Positions 1 to 10,174 of a DNA stretch of 64,000 nucleotides are shown one piece after another. Location of the stretch: positions 1,057,501-1,121,500 of the forward strand of contig NZ_CP038141.1 of assembly GCF_006542355.1 (NCBI RefSeq). Direction: 5' to 3'. The notes under the pieces are model-generated. The model searched no databases, had not been told where the DNA came from, and saw only the letters and a list, made by a program, of their open reading frames with translations. This DNA comes from Swingsia samuiensis (GTDB lineage Bacteria; Pseudomonadota; Alphaproteobacteria; Acetobacterales; Acetobacteraceae). Positions within the stretch are counted from its first letter, which is position 1; the number at the start of each line of letters is the position of its first letter. The position numbers were made by a program, and so were the translations under genes.

Positions 1-1553
<1,553 letters not shown>

Positions 1554-1645
1554 TCTCACATCAACACATGCACAGAAATCAGTCACACTCCTCATTCAAT
1601 ACACCAACCCAATCACCACCCTCTCATGATAGGGTGAGCTAGAAG

Positions 1646-1762
1646 ACCTGGTGGCTTTGGCGAGGGATCTACACCCGATCCCATCCCGAACTCGGACGTG
1701 AAAACCCTCAGCGCCTATGATACTGCACCTTAAGGTGCGGAAAAGTCGGTCGCCGCCAGGTC
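1646..1762 (+). rRNA. 5S ribosomal RNA
   Basis: A segment of about 117 nt begins cctggtggctttggcgaggg and ends with the complementary gtcgccgccaggtc, giving the closing helix of 5S rRNA. The conserved loop with cccgatcccatcccgaactc is inside it. It lies about 90 nt after the 23S 3' end and 40 nt before tRNA-fMet, so it belongs to the same rRNA operon. Confidence 0.95.
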
Positions 1763-1801
1763 CCCTAGCTTACCCTCAATCCTTACCAACATATCCACCA
1801 G

Positions 1802-1878
<77 letters not shown>

Positions 1879-1990
1879 TCTTAACGAATTTTCAGATAAC
1901 ACATCAACCGCACGACCTTTCCGGTCCGTTGCGGATTTTTGCGTTTGTGCCGCGTGCAATAATGCCACCAATTTACCCTCAAGCTCAACG

Positions 1991-2245
1991 CTATGTATCC
2001 GCCATCCCATGTGACAATGACACGATCAATCCAGGCTGCGGACTGCCCCCGTGGCCTCCAGACGAATACTCGGGGCGTTGAGCGATGGTCACCAAGGTCG
2101 ATACCTTCGAAGCGTACACAGCGGCGAGGTTATCGGGGAGGGTTGGTATGTGTTGGGGCATGGTCCCATCATGGACCACCATTGTGAAGAGGGGGATGTG
2201 CGCGCTCTGGCGCGCTTTGGGTGTGCGTTTTGTTTTTGTAGCCAT
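1991..2245 (-). CDS. Hypothetical protein, possible remnant of the integrated element
   Basis: An 84-residue frame starts at an ATG (2245) about nine bases after a GGAG. The product starts with a basic stretch (MATKTKRTPKARQ) and then reads HIPLFTMVVHDGTMPQHIP; I recognise no domain. The frame is open for a further 36 codons upstream, so the start is uncertain. It lies just after tRNA-fMet and next to a relaxase fragment on the same strand, so it may belong to a decayed mobile element. A competing open frame on the plus strand (2085-2342) looks less protein-like. Whether either is expressed cannot be judged from sequence. Confidence 0.25.
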   Translation of the reverse strand: MATKTKRTPKARQSAHIPLFTMVVHDGTMPQHIPTLPDNLAAVYASKVSTLVTIAQRPEYSSGGHGGSPQPGLIVSLSHGMADT

Positions 2246-2356
2246 GTCAGGCACTCCGAGATGTTGGGGGAAGAACAGCTTGCGTTCTCTTCTCTTCGTC
2301 ATCTGGGTACACCCCCCCAGGGGAGGGAAGTTGATTATGTAAGAAAAATGCAAACA

Positions 2357-2602
2357 TTATGCTTTTCTTTTGCGCGTTCGTGGTAGGGGTGTGCCCTGTG
2401 GCCAGAGATCGTGTTCCCGTTCCTGTGCCTGCAACATGCGGGTTGCTGGGCCTGTTATAATGAATGGCGGCAATCCATGGTGCCGTGCGCCTAGAATAAC
2501 GGCGTTGTGGCGCTTCCAGCAGATATAGCCTAACCGTGCTCCTGTTTTACCCAGACCCGTGGTGGCGGAGAGGCCACTATGGTTCAAGGAGTAAAGTGCC
2601 AC
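2357..2602 (-). pseudogene. MobA/MobL-type relaxase, N-terminal fragment
   Basis: The 81-residue frame starts at a GTG with MALYSLNHSGLSATTGLG, followed by KTGARLGYICWKRHNAVILG. This resembles the beginning of plasmid relaxases of the MobA/MobL family in acetic acid bacteria, which start MALYSLN and have a GA.L.YI segment. Full relaxases are several hundred residues long and carry a HxHxH metal site. None of that is present, so this is a truncated remnant. The family assignment rests on remembered N-terminal similarity only. Relaxases nick DNA at oriT during conjugative mobilisation, so the fragment supports a mobile origin for the 1.9-10 kb stretch. Confidence 0.4.
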
Positions 2603-2605
2603 GGC

Positions 2606-2950
2606 TCATGGCGTGTATTCGTCGGGATTGCGCGCGAAAATCGTAGATTTTCGCTGAAGTGCGCCCTCTCCCTTTTGGCCTTTCAGCTCCATGGTTGGGT
2701 GTGGTGAAAAAGATGGTGTGACAATGCCGCCTTGATGGCCACCAAGGAAATCATACAATGCTTTGACGCGGTGGAGATCACGCGCAAAATCGGGTAGGGG
2801 AATGTCCAGTTGACGGAGCATACGCCAGAGCGCGTTTTTCTGCTTGGCCCCATTGGGGAAGCCTGCGTCGTAGAAGGCGGCGAGATCAACAATATCGCCC
2901 GGTGTGAGGGTGAGCGCATCGTCTAAGCGGGGGACCGAATTGCGGTATTG
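2606..2950 (-). pseudogene. Unrecognised coding remnant upstream of the relaxase fragment
   Basis: A frame reading RLDDALTLTPGDIVDLAAFY then DAGFPNGAKQKNALWRML is open on the minus strand. It is closed at its 5' end by a stop (2951-2953) before any good start codon; the first usable ATG is at 2821. The sequence looks like real protein (regular helices, balanced composition) but I do not recognise a family. It ends one codon before the relaxase fragment and in the same frame. The missing start suggests a gene truncated at its 5' end, probably when hsdM-side DNA was joined at about 2950-3030. Confidence 0.3.
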
Positions 2951-3029
2951 TCAGAGTGTCGAAATATTGCGAAAATGAGGGATGCCGCAGAAGGCGGCAG
3001 CAGTGCCAGAATGACGAAAGCCTAACGCT

Positions 3030-4643
3030 ATGCCGCGCGGACGCCCACACAAAAATCCTGAAGACGTTACCGTTAAGAAGCCTGCCGCGAAAGCGAAGGC
3101 AAAAGCGACGATGGCCAATTTGGGCTTTGAGGCACAGATGTTTCAGGCGGCGGACAAGCTGCGGAAAAATCTTGGGGCGTCTGATTACAAGCATGTCGTG
3201 CTTGGCTTGGTTTTTTTACGGTATATTTCCACCGCCTTTGAAGCCCGTCATGCTGCCCTGATGGCGGAGGATCCGATTGCGGCGGAAGATGCGGATGAAT
3301 ATCTGGCGGAGAATATTTTCTGGGTGCCGGTTGGGGCACGTTGGTCTCACTTGCAGGCGAATGCGCGTTCGGCCGGGATTGGCAAGATCATTGATGATGC
3401 GATGCTGGAGATCGAGAAGGCTAATCCTGAGCAACTGAAAGGGGTTTTGCCGAAGGATTATGCCCGTCCTTCGCTGGATAGTGTGATGCTGGGAGAGTTG
3501 ATCGACCTGATTGCCAAGATCGGTATGGGGGGGAGTGACGATCAGGCGCTGGACGTGCTGGGCCGCGTGTATGAATACTTCCTTGGAGGTTTTGCGGGGG
3601 CAGAAGGCAAGCGCGGCGGAGAATTTTACACGCCCTCAAGCGTGGTGCGAACTCTTGTTTCGATGATCGAACCCTATAAGGGCCGTGTTTATGACCCGTG
3701 CTGTGGCTCTGGCGGGATGTTTGTTCAGTCTGAGCGCTTTGTGGAAGAACATGGCGGCAAGCTGGGTGATATTGCGATTTATGGGCAGGAGAGCAACCAT
3801 ACCACATGGCGCTTGGCAAAGATGAACCTTGCTGTGCGGGGCATTGGTGCGGATATTCGCTGGAACAATGAGGGTAGCTTCCTGCGCGATGAACTGCGGG
3901 ATCTGCGCTTTGATTATATCCTTGCTAATCCGCCCTTTAACATTTCCGATTGGTGGAATGACGCGCTTGAGGAAGACCCGCGCTGGACGGATTACGGCAA
4001 GCCCCCGGCCAGCAATGCGAATTACGCCTGGTTGCAGCATATTTTATGGCATCTGGCCCCCCATGGGGTAGCGGGTGTGGTGCTGGCCAATGGCTCCATG
4101 TCCTCCAATCAAAACAACGAAGGCGAGATCCGTCGCCGCATGGTGGAAGCCGATGTGGTGGATTGTATGGTCGCACTGCCGGGGCAGTTGTTTTATTCCA
4201 CGCAAATTCCGGCCTGTCTGTGGCTTTTGACCCGGAATAAAAAACCGAAAGACTGGCGTGACCGGTGCGGTGAGATGCTCTTTATTGACGCCCGTAAGCT
4301 TGGCTCCATGGTGGACCGTACTCGTCGGGAACTGACCGATGCGGATGTGGCAAAAATTGCGGCCATCTATCACGCATGGCGCGGCGAGAAAGGGGCGGAG
4401 GACTACGCGGATATTGCCGGGTTCTGCCGTTCTGTCTCGCTGGAGGAGGTCGCGCAGCATGGGTTTGTGTTGACGCCGGGGCGTTATGTGGGCGCAGAAG
4501 AACAAGAAGAAGACAGCGTGCCCTTTGCGGAGCGTTTTGCAGCGTTGGAGAAAACCTTGCAGGAGCAATTCCAGCAAGGGGAGGCTCTGAACGCGAAAAT
4601 TAGCGCATCGTTAAAGCAGATTGTGGCGGAGGGCGCGGAATGA
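3030..4643 (+). CDS. hsdM: Type I restriction-modification system, DNA methyltransferase subunit HsdM
   Basis: The 537-residue protein is an N6-adenine methyltransferase that, with HsdS, modifies the host recognition site and forms the core of the restriction complex. After a basic lead, the HsdM N-terminal helical domain is recognisable ([20 protein letters not shown]). The SAM-binding motif I is [10 protein letters not shown] (from D222), and the catalytic motif IV is NPPF (N300). Length is normal for the family. A second in-frame ATG at 3111 precedes the conserved part, so the basic first 27 residues may be absent in vivo. The stop overlaps the next start (ATGA at 4640-4643), giving tight operon coupling with the HEPN, MNT and hsdS genes. 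Confidence 0.95.
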   Translation: MPRGRPHKNPEDVTVKKPAAKAKAKATMANLGFEAQMFQAADKLRKNLGASDYKHVVLGLVFLRYISTAFEARHAALMAEDPIAAEDADEYLAENIFWVPVGARWSHLQANARSAGIGKIIDDAMLEIEKANPEQLKGVLPKDYARPSLDSVMLGELIDLIAKIGMGGSDDQALDVLGRVYEYFLGGFAGAEGKRGGEFYTPSSVVRTLVSMIEPYKGRVYDPCCGSGGMFVQSERFVEEHGGKLGDIAIYGQESNHTTWRLAKMNLAVRGIGADIRWNNEGSFLRDELRDLRFDYILANPPFNISDWWNDALEEDPRWTDYGKPPASNANYAWLQHILWHLAPHGVAGVVLANGSMSSNQNNEGEIRRRMVEADVVDCMVALPGQLFYSTQIPACLWLLTRNKKPKDWRDRCGEMLFIDARKLGSMVDRTRRELTDADVAKIAAIYHAWRGEKGAEDYADIAGFCRSVSLEEVAQHGFVLTPGRYVGAEEQEEDSVPFAERFAALEKTLQEQFQQGEALNAKISASLKQIVAEGAE

Positions 4644-5044
4644 CTTTGTATCTTACCCCCCTAGAGCGTGCGTTGGACCGTTTGATAGAAGGCTGGGCGC
4701 GCCATGCAGGGGAGCCGGATGATGAGCAGTTGCGCGATGGGCTGATTCAGCGTTTTGAATTTACCTATGAGCTTAGTCACAAGACCTTAAAGCGTTTTTG
4801 GGAGAGCATCGCGGCCTCCCCCGATGAATATGACCGCATGGGTTTTCCGGATTTAATCCGCTCCGCCAATGAAGCGGGTTTGCTCAAAAGCGCGTGGCCG
4901 CAATGGAGCGTGTTTCGGAAAATGCGGAACATGACCAGCCATACCTACAATGAATCCTCCGCAAAGCAGGTTGTGGCGACCATTCCAGACTTTATTGAGA
5001 AAGCCCGTTTTCTGTTGGCAGCGTTGAAAGAGCGGGCAGAGTGA
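4640..5044 (+). CDS. HEPN-domain protein (nucleotidyltransferase substrate-binding family), probable toxin
   Basis: The 134-residue all-helical protein is of the HI0074/NTase_sub_bind type. It carries the HEPN ribonuclease signature RX4HXY as R96-N-M-T-S-H101-T-Y103. In characterised HEPN-MNT pairs (HepT-MntA), R and H form the RNase site and the Tyr is AMPylated by the partner nucleotidyltransferase, which silences the toxin. By that knowledge this is the toxin half, though no activity can be proven from sequence. It overlaps hsdM by 4 nt upstream and the nucleotidyltransferase by 4 nt downstream (GTGA at 5041). Its position inside a restriction-modification operon suggests plasmid-style maintenance or a second defence layer. 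Confidence 0.85.
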   Translation: MTLYLTPLERALDRLIEGWARHAGEPDDEQLRDGLIQRFEFTYELSHKTLKRFWESIAASPDEYDRMGFPDLIRSANEAGLLKSAWPQWSVFRKMRNMTSHTYNESSAKQVVATIPDFIEKARFLLAALKERAE

Positions 5045-5343
5045 CGGGGCAGGTGGATATTACGCCGGAAGAACGGGCGATTGTGCAGCGTATTTTGCGT
5101 GACATTGTCCCAGACCGGGAGGTGCGCGTCTTTGGGTCCCGCGTGACGGGCAAGGCCAAGCCGTTCTCAGATTTGGATTTGGCGATTATGGGCGATGAGC
5201 CTTTGCCTTTAGCCGTGCGGGCACGGTTGGAGGAGGCGTTTTCTGAGGCTGACCTGCCGTGGAAGGTGGATGTGCTGGACTGGACGCAGGCCGATGCGCG
5301 GTTTCGGGGAATAATTTATAATTCAGGTACTATAATTTTATGA
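5041..5343 (+). CDS. MNT-type minimal nucleotidyltransferase, probable antitoxin
   Basis: The 100-residue protein has the polymerase-beta-like nucleotidyltransferase signature GSX10DXD: G32-S33, then D44-L-D46. Family members paired with HEPN proteins transfer AMP to a tyrosine of the partner (the MntA antitoxin mechanism). The start is GTG, overlapping the HEPN stop. The stop overlaps the hsdS ATG (ATGA at 5340-5343). A third acidic residue expected of the fold may be the D of KVDVLDW near residue 79. The tight coupling means toxin, antitoxin and specificity subunit are translated from one message. Confidence 0.88.
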   Translation: MTGQVDITPEERAIVQRILRDIVPDREVRVFGSRVTGKAKPFSDLDLAIMGDEPLPLAVRARLEEAFSEADLPWKVDVLDWTQADARFRGIIYNSGTIIL

Positions 5344-6638
5344 CTAATTGGCAAGAGAGTACCCTCGAAAGCTGTATTGAGGTTTTGCTGGATTATAGAG
5401 GAAAAAGCCCACCTAAATCGCCAGTGGGAATTCCTGTTTTGTCGGCGAAAGTTGTAAAAACTACGGGACTGCAGCAGCCGATAGAACAAAAAATTCATGT
5501 TGATTATTATACGACATGGATGGTGCGAGGTTTACCTCGTGCTGGTGACGTTGTGATGACTACCGAAGGTCCGATGGGGGAAGTTATTCAGCTTAACGAA
5601 GAAACAGCTAAATATGCTTTGGGGCAGCGCATAGTTTGTTTGCGGGGGAAAGATGGCACTTTAGATAATACGTTTCTCCGTTATCTTTTATCTTCGCCAT
5701 CGCAGCAGAAAATAATCGAGAGTTACTCGACTGGAACAACTGTCCCGGGGATTAGTCAAAAATCTTTACGGTCTATCCCCATTTTTTACCCATCATTTGA
5801 GAAACAAAAATGTATTGGGTCTCTGCTTTCCGCCCTTGACGATAAGATTGATCTGAACCGTCGGATGAATGAGACGCTGGAGGGGATGGCGCGGGCGTTG
5901 TTTAAGGACTGGTTCGTCGATTTCGGACCAACGCGCGCAAAAATGGCCGGGCAAAAGCCTTATCTCGCTCAGGACATCTGGGACATGTTCCCCAATCAAC
6001 TCGATGACGACGGAAAGCCCGTTGGGTGGGTGGTGGTTTCTCTTAAAGACTTGGCTTCTTTATGCAAAGAAACCGTTAACCCTTCGGCTTTCCCAGACAA
6101 AAAATTTGAGCATTATAGTTTGCCAGCCTTCGACAATGGAAAAACTCCAGTGTGTGAGGTGGGAATATCCATAAAAAGTGGAAAGTTTATTGTAGCTCGC
6201 GGTTCTATTCTTCTATCAAAATTGAATCCTGAGATTCAGCGTGTCTGGCTAACAAGTATGCAAAAGCAAGAAAATACCAAGGTATGTTCAACCGAATTTT
6301 TGGTTCTATTACCGCACGCAGAATTATTGCGGTCTTTAGTTTATTGCATTTGTGTAAGTGAAAAATTTCAAGAACAGATAGTGTCTATGGTTACGGGTAC
6401 CTCTAAGAGTCATCAAAGGGTTAAACCGAGTGAAGTTATATTATTGAACGTAAGCGTAGGTTCAAAGGCGATGTTTGAACAATTTTCTCAAATAACAGGA
6501 AGATTTTTTGAGAAAATTGAACAAAATTCGAATGAAATAAGCTCTCTTGCCCAAATGCGCGATCTTCTCCTCCCTAAGCTTATGTCCGGAGAAATACATA
6601 TCAAGGATGCGGAGAAAATGGTGGGGGATATTTTATGA
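5340..6638 (+). CDS. hsdS: Type I restriction-modification system, specificity subunit HsdS
   Basis: The 432-residue protein provides DNA target recognition for the HsdM/HsdR complex. It starts with target-recognition domain 1 (about residues 1-160). The central conserved helical spacer follows (LLSALDDKIDLNRRMNETLE, about 161-195), then FKDWFVDFGPTRAKM. Target-recognition domain 2 covers about 225-395, and the C-terminal conserved helix (ISSLAQMRDLLLPKLMSGEI) closes the protein. Both recognition domains are clearly more AT-rich than the spacer and than hsdM/hsdR, which is common where such domains are exchanged by recombination. The recognition sequence cannot be predicted here. A 51-nt gap separates it from hsdR. 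Confidence 0.93.
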   Translation: MTNWQESTLESCIEVLLDYRGKSPPKSPVGIPVLSAKVVKTTGLQQPIEQKIHVDYYTTWMVRGLPRAGDVVMTTEGPMGEVIQLNEETAKYALGQRIVCLRGKDGTLDNTFLRYLLSSPSQQKIIESYSTGTTVPGISQKSLRSIPIFYPSFEKQKCIGSLLSALDDKIDLNRRMNETLEGMARALFKDWFVDFGPTRAKMAGQKPYLAQDIWDMFPNQLDDDGKPVGWVVVSLKDLASLCKETVNPSAFPDKKFEHYSLPAFDNGKTPVCEVGISIKSGKFIVARGSILLSKLNPEIQRVWLTSMQKQENTKVCSTEFLVLLPHAELLRSLVYCICVSEKFQEQIVSMVTGTSKSHQRVKPSEVILLNVSVGSKAMFEQFSQITGRFFEKIEQNSNEISSLAQMRDLLLPKLMSGEIHIKDAEKMVGDIL

Positions 6639-6689
6639 TGTTTCAGCCTGTTTCTCCGTGCACTATTTGCCTGAAAGCCGCCTAACTCC

Positions 6690-9600
6690 ATGAGCTTCCT
6701 CTCCGAAAACGACATCGAAAATTGGGCCTGCGAGATACTGTGTGAAACAGGATATGCACTGGCGGATGGCTCGGATATCTCGCCCGGTGGCGCGCACCCA
6801 GAGCGGGATTCACTGGCAGATGTTGTGTTGGAGGGGAGGCTAAAAGCCGCGATTGCACGGCTGAACCCGCATTTATCCGAAAGTGAGCAGGATGAAGGCT
6901 TGCGGGCCGTTTTGAGGGAGGACACACCGGACCATGTGGAGGAAAACCGCCGTCTGCATGGTTATCTGATTGACGGTGTGCCGGTCGATGTTGTGCGGGA
7001 GGATGGGACACAATCGGGCGACCGGGTGCGGTTGTTGGATTTTGACGATCCGTGGTCTAATGATTTTCTGGCGGTGCGGCAATTTGTGGTTGAAAAGCCT
7101 GATGTGAACCGCAGGCCGGATATTGTGCTGTTCATTAATGGTATGCCGCTGGGTGTGGTGGAATTAAAAAGCCCAAGCTCCGAACAGGCGACGTTGGAAT
7201 CCGCGTGGAACCAGTTCCAGACCTATCGGCAGTATATTCCATCGCTGTTCCGCTTTAATGAAGCGCTGGTGATTGCGGATGGGACACAAGCGCGGGTTGG
7301 CTCCCTCACGGCGGATTATGACCGTTTCATGCCGTGGCGTACGGTGGATGGTGAGCAGGTTATTGCGAAAAACCACGAAGAGATGGAGACGGTTCTGCGC
7401 GGTGTGTTCGCGCCGGGGTGGTTTCTGCCGTTACTGCGTGATTTTGTGCTGTTTACGGAAAAGGACGGTTGCCCAGTTAAAATTTTAGCGGGGTATCACC
7501 AGTTCCACGCTGCTCGCCGTGCTGTGACGCAGACGGTCCGCGCGACTGGTGGCCTGACGGGGGAGGCTGGGGATAAGAAGGTCGGGGTTATTTGGCATAC
7601 GCAGGGTTCCGGTAAGAGCCTGTTGATGACGTTTTATGCCGGGGTGATTGCGCGACACCCAGAAATGGGCAACCCGACGATTGTTGTGTTGACGGACCGT
7701 AACGATCTGGATGATCAGCTTTTCGCGACATTTTCCGGGGCGCAGGCGCTGTTGCGGCAAAAGCCGGAGCAGGCGGAAGATCGCGCGCAATTAAAGTCGT
7801 TATTGCGACGTGTATCAGGCGGTGTGATTTTTACGACGTTGCAGAAATTCCAGCCGGAAGAGGGCGCAACAGAACTCCCGCTTTTAACGGATCGACGCAA
7901 TGTGGTCGTGATGGCGGATGAGGCGCATCGCAGCCAATATGGGCTGAAGGCGAAAGCTGACAATAAAACCGGTGCTGTGTCGTACGGTTTTGCAAAGCAT
8001 TTGCGGGATGCGCTGCCCAATGCGTCGTTTATTGGCTTTACGGGTACGCCGGTTGAGACGGTGAATTCTAACACGCGCGCCATTTTTGGCGATTATATTG
8101 ATGTGTATGACATCGCGCAGGCGGTGGAAGATGGCGCGACGGTCCCCATTTATTATGAGAGCCGTCTGGCACGGATCCAGCTTGATGAGGATATAGCGGG
8201 CGAGTTGGACGACGAGTTGGCGGAGATCGTCGACGGGCTTTCGGAAAATGAAGAGCACAAGTTAAGCCAGAAATACTCGCGGGTTGAGGCGCTGGTCGGA
8301 GCAGAGCCGCGTTTGCGGAGTGTGGCGGCGGATATTGTGTCTCATTTTGAGGCGCGTCTGACCGCGCTTGATGGCAAGGGCATGATTGTGTGCATGAGCC
8401 GTGCCATTTGCGTGGATTTATACAACGAGATTATCCGCTTACGCCCGGAATGGGGCGGTACAGAAGATCATGATGGTGTGATTAAGGTGGTGATGACGGG
8501 GAGTTCGTCTGATCCACAGGAATGGTTACCCCACATTGGGAAAAAGCCAAAGGATCGTCGGGAATTGCTGGCAAAGCGCATGAAGAATAATGCCGATCCG
8601 CTCAAATTGGTGATTGTGCGGGATATGTGGCTCACCGGGTTCGATGTGCCGTCCATGCACACTATGTATGTTGATAAGCCGATGCGCGGGCATGGGTTGA
8701 TGCAGGCGATTGCGCGCGTCAATCGGGTGTTTAAGGGTAAGCCGGGCGGTTTGGTGGTGGATTATATCGGGCTGGCCCAGAATTTGCAGAAGGCGCTGGG
8801 ACAGTACTCCGCCGGGGACCGGGATCAGGTCGGGATTGATGAGGACGAAGCGATCCGCATGATGCTGGAGCGCTATGAGATTGTGGAGGCGATGTTCAAT
8901 CCGGGTCAGCCGGGAGGATTTGATTATCGCCCAGCCTTAGCGGAGGGGGCGACGCCGCAGAGAAAGTTGCAGGCTATGGCCGGTGCGTTGGATCATGTGC
9001 TGGGACAGCAACAACAGGACATGGTGAAAGCGAAATCCGATGAAGAGCGCAGGGCGGCTGAGCGTCGTTTTCCTGAAGCTGTAAAGGGCTTGTCGGTTGC
9101 TTATGCGCTGGCCTCGGCCAGTGATCAGGCGCAGCTATTGCGTGATGCGGTTGGGTTTTTCGAGGCTGTCCGCGCGGCGTTGATGAAGAAGGTGGCCGAT
9201 GTGAAAGGTGGCCGGAGCGTGCAGGACCGGGAGCTAGCGGTTAAGCAGTTAATCAGTCGCGCTGTCATCTCGACGGATATTATCGATATTATGGAAGCCG
9301 CAGGGATTGGGCGGCCCGATATTTCGATTTTATCGGATGCGTTTTTGCATGAAGTGCGAGAGATGCCGCAGCGTAATTTGGCGATTGAAGCGCTAAAGAA
9401 GCTGTTAGAAGGGCAGATCCGCACGCGGGGTGCGTCTAATATGACGGAGGCTGAACGGTTCTCGGAGCGGTTGGAAAAAGCCGTAGCCCGGTATCATGCC
9501 AATGCTCTGACTTCGGCTGAGATGCTGGAGCAGTTGATTGCCATGGCAAAGGAGATGGCGGAGGCCCGTGATCGGGGCGAAGAGTTGGGTCTATCGCCAG

Positions 9601-9881
9601 AGGAAGTCGCGTTTTACGATGCGCTCTCACGCAATGAGAGTGCGAAAGAGGCGATGGAAGACCCCGCTTTGCGTACGCTTGCCGGTGCGCTTGTCGTCAC
9701 GATCCGCAATAATGCCACGGTGGACTGGACCATCATGGCGCAGGCCCGCGCTAAAATGCGGAAAGAGGTCAAGCGCTTGCTCCGCAAGCACGGATACCCG
9801 CCTGATTTCTCAGAAGAGGCCATCCGCTATATTCTCAAACAGGCTGAAGAGTTCGCTCCCTCATGGGCTGCGAAGGCTTGA
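6690..9881 (+). CDS. hsdR: Type I restriction-modification system, endonuclease/translocase subunit HsdR
   Basis: The 1063-residue motor and nuclease subunit translocates and cuts unmodified DNA. The N-terminal PD-(D/E)xK nuclease core is visible as PDIVLFINGMPLGVVELKSP (about residues 143-162). The superfamily 2 helicase motor follows: Walker A TQGSGKS (about 304-310), DEAH box (about 410-413) and motif III FTGTP (about 450). Helicase C-terminal features include LTGFDVPSMHTMYVDKPM and QAIARVNR. The C-terminal helical domain that docks to HsdM/HsdS fills the remainder. Length is typical. There is no clear terminator directly after it; the attachment-site-like repeat follows 64 nt downstream. 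Confidence 0.95.
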   Translation: MSFLSENDIENWACEILCETGYALADGSDISPGGAHPERDSLADVVLEGRLKAAIARLNPHLSESEQDEGLRAVLREDTPDHVEENRRLHGYLIDGVPVDVVREDGTQSGDRVRLLDFDDPWSNDFLAVRQFVVEKPDVNRRPDIVLFINGMPLGVVELKSPSSEQATLESAWNQFQTYRQYIPSLFRFNEALVIADGTQARVGSLTADYDRFMPWRTVDGEQVIAKNHEEMETVLRGVFAPGWFLPLLRDFVLFTEKDGCPVKILAGYHQFHAARRAVTQTVRATGGLTGEAGDKKVGVIWHTQGSGKSLLMTFYAGVIARHPEMGNPTIVVLTDRNDLDDQLFATFSGAQALLRQKPEQAEDRAQLKSLLRRVSGGVIFTTLQKFQPEEGATELPLLTDRRNVVVMADEAHRSQYGLKAKADNKTGAVSYGFAKHLRDALPNASFIGFTGTPVETVNSNTRAIFGDYIDVYDIAQAVEDGATVPIYYESRLARIQLDEDIAGELDDELAEIVDGLSENEEHKLSQKYSRVEALVGAEPRLRSVAADIVSHFEARLTALDGKGMIVCMSRAICVDLYNEIIRLRPEWGGTEDHDGVIKVVMTGSSSDPQEWLPHIGKKPKDRRELLAKRMKNNADPLKLVIVRDMWLTGFDVPSMHTMYVDKPMRGHGLMQAIARVNRVFKGKPGGLVVDYIGLAQNLQKALGQYSAGDRDQVGIDEDEAIRMMLERYEIVEAMFNPGQPGGFDYRPALAEGATPQRKLQAMAGALDHVLGQQQQDMVKAKSDEERRAAERRFPEAVKGLSVAYALASASDQAQLLRDAVGFFEAVRAALMKKVADVKGGRSVQDRELAVKQLISRAVISTDIIDIMEAAGIGRPDISILSDAFLHEVREMPQRNLAIEALKKLLEGQIRTRGASNMTEAERFSERLEKAVARYHANALTSAEMLEQLIAMAKEMAEARDRGEELGLSPEEVAFYDALSRNESAKEAMEDPALRTLAGALVVTIRNNATVDWTIMAQARAKMRKEVKRLLRKHGYPPDFSEEAIRYILKQAEEFAPSWAAKA

Positions 9882-10063
9882 TGGTTTGAAAACTGCGGTT
9901 TTTGTTGGGTTGGTGGGCCGGGGTTATGTGTTCGCTAAAGTTGGTATCCCACCCCCGCAACCACTTCCCCATCAAAATCTATAATCCCCACAGCCTCATT
10001 AGATTATAATTAAAACTAGAGAGACTGAAAAACGTTGCTTTGTTGCTAGCTGTTTTTACCTTT
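9882..10063. other. Non-coding junction after hsdR
   Basis: I see no gene here. It holds the 18-bp near-copy of the tRNA-fMet 3' end (9946-9963). Composition changes abruptly around 9975, from the moderately GC-rich restriction island to very AT-rich DNA. This is the probable right boundary of the island. Confidence 0.5.
9946..9963 (+). repeat. Putative attachment-site repeat, right
   Basis: The sequence atcccacccccgcaacca matches the 3' end of tRNA-fMet (1861-1878) at 16 of 18 positions, including 12 identical terminal bases. The preceding 60 nt do not form a cloverleaf, so this is not a second intact tRNA. Together with the tRNA copy it brackets the mobilisation remnants and the hsd operon, as attL/attR would. 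Confidence 0.45.
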
Positions 10064-10123
10064 AAGGAACATACAAAAATATTTTTATAATAGCTTAGAA
10101 TGAAATATTTTTGTATGTTCCTT
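10064..10123. repeat. Perfect 21-bp inverted repeat with 18-nt spacer
   Basis: The arms are 10064-10084 (aaggaacatacaaaaatattt) and 10103-10123, an exact reverse complement. The spacer is ttataatagcttagaatg. There is no run of T directly after either arm, so it is not a typical intrinsic terminator. It could be a very small non-autonomous element, a cruciform or operator, or a terminator that relies on the AT-rich stem. It lies 52 nt upstream of the first glycan-cluster gene, at the island boundary. Confidence 0.6.
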
Positions 10124-10174
10124 GAAAATCCTGTTTTGGACTGTGTTTGATATATATATATAAAGGAAAGTTTC

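Noticed and set aside
9895-9963. Possible second tRNA gene ending in the repeat at 9946-9963
   Set aside because: Only the acceptor-end sequence is present; no D-arm or anticodon arm can be folded upstream.
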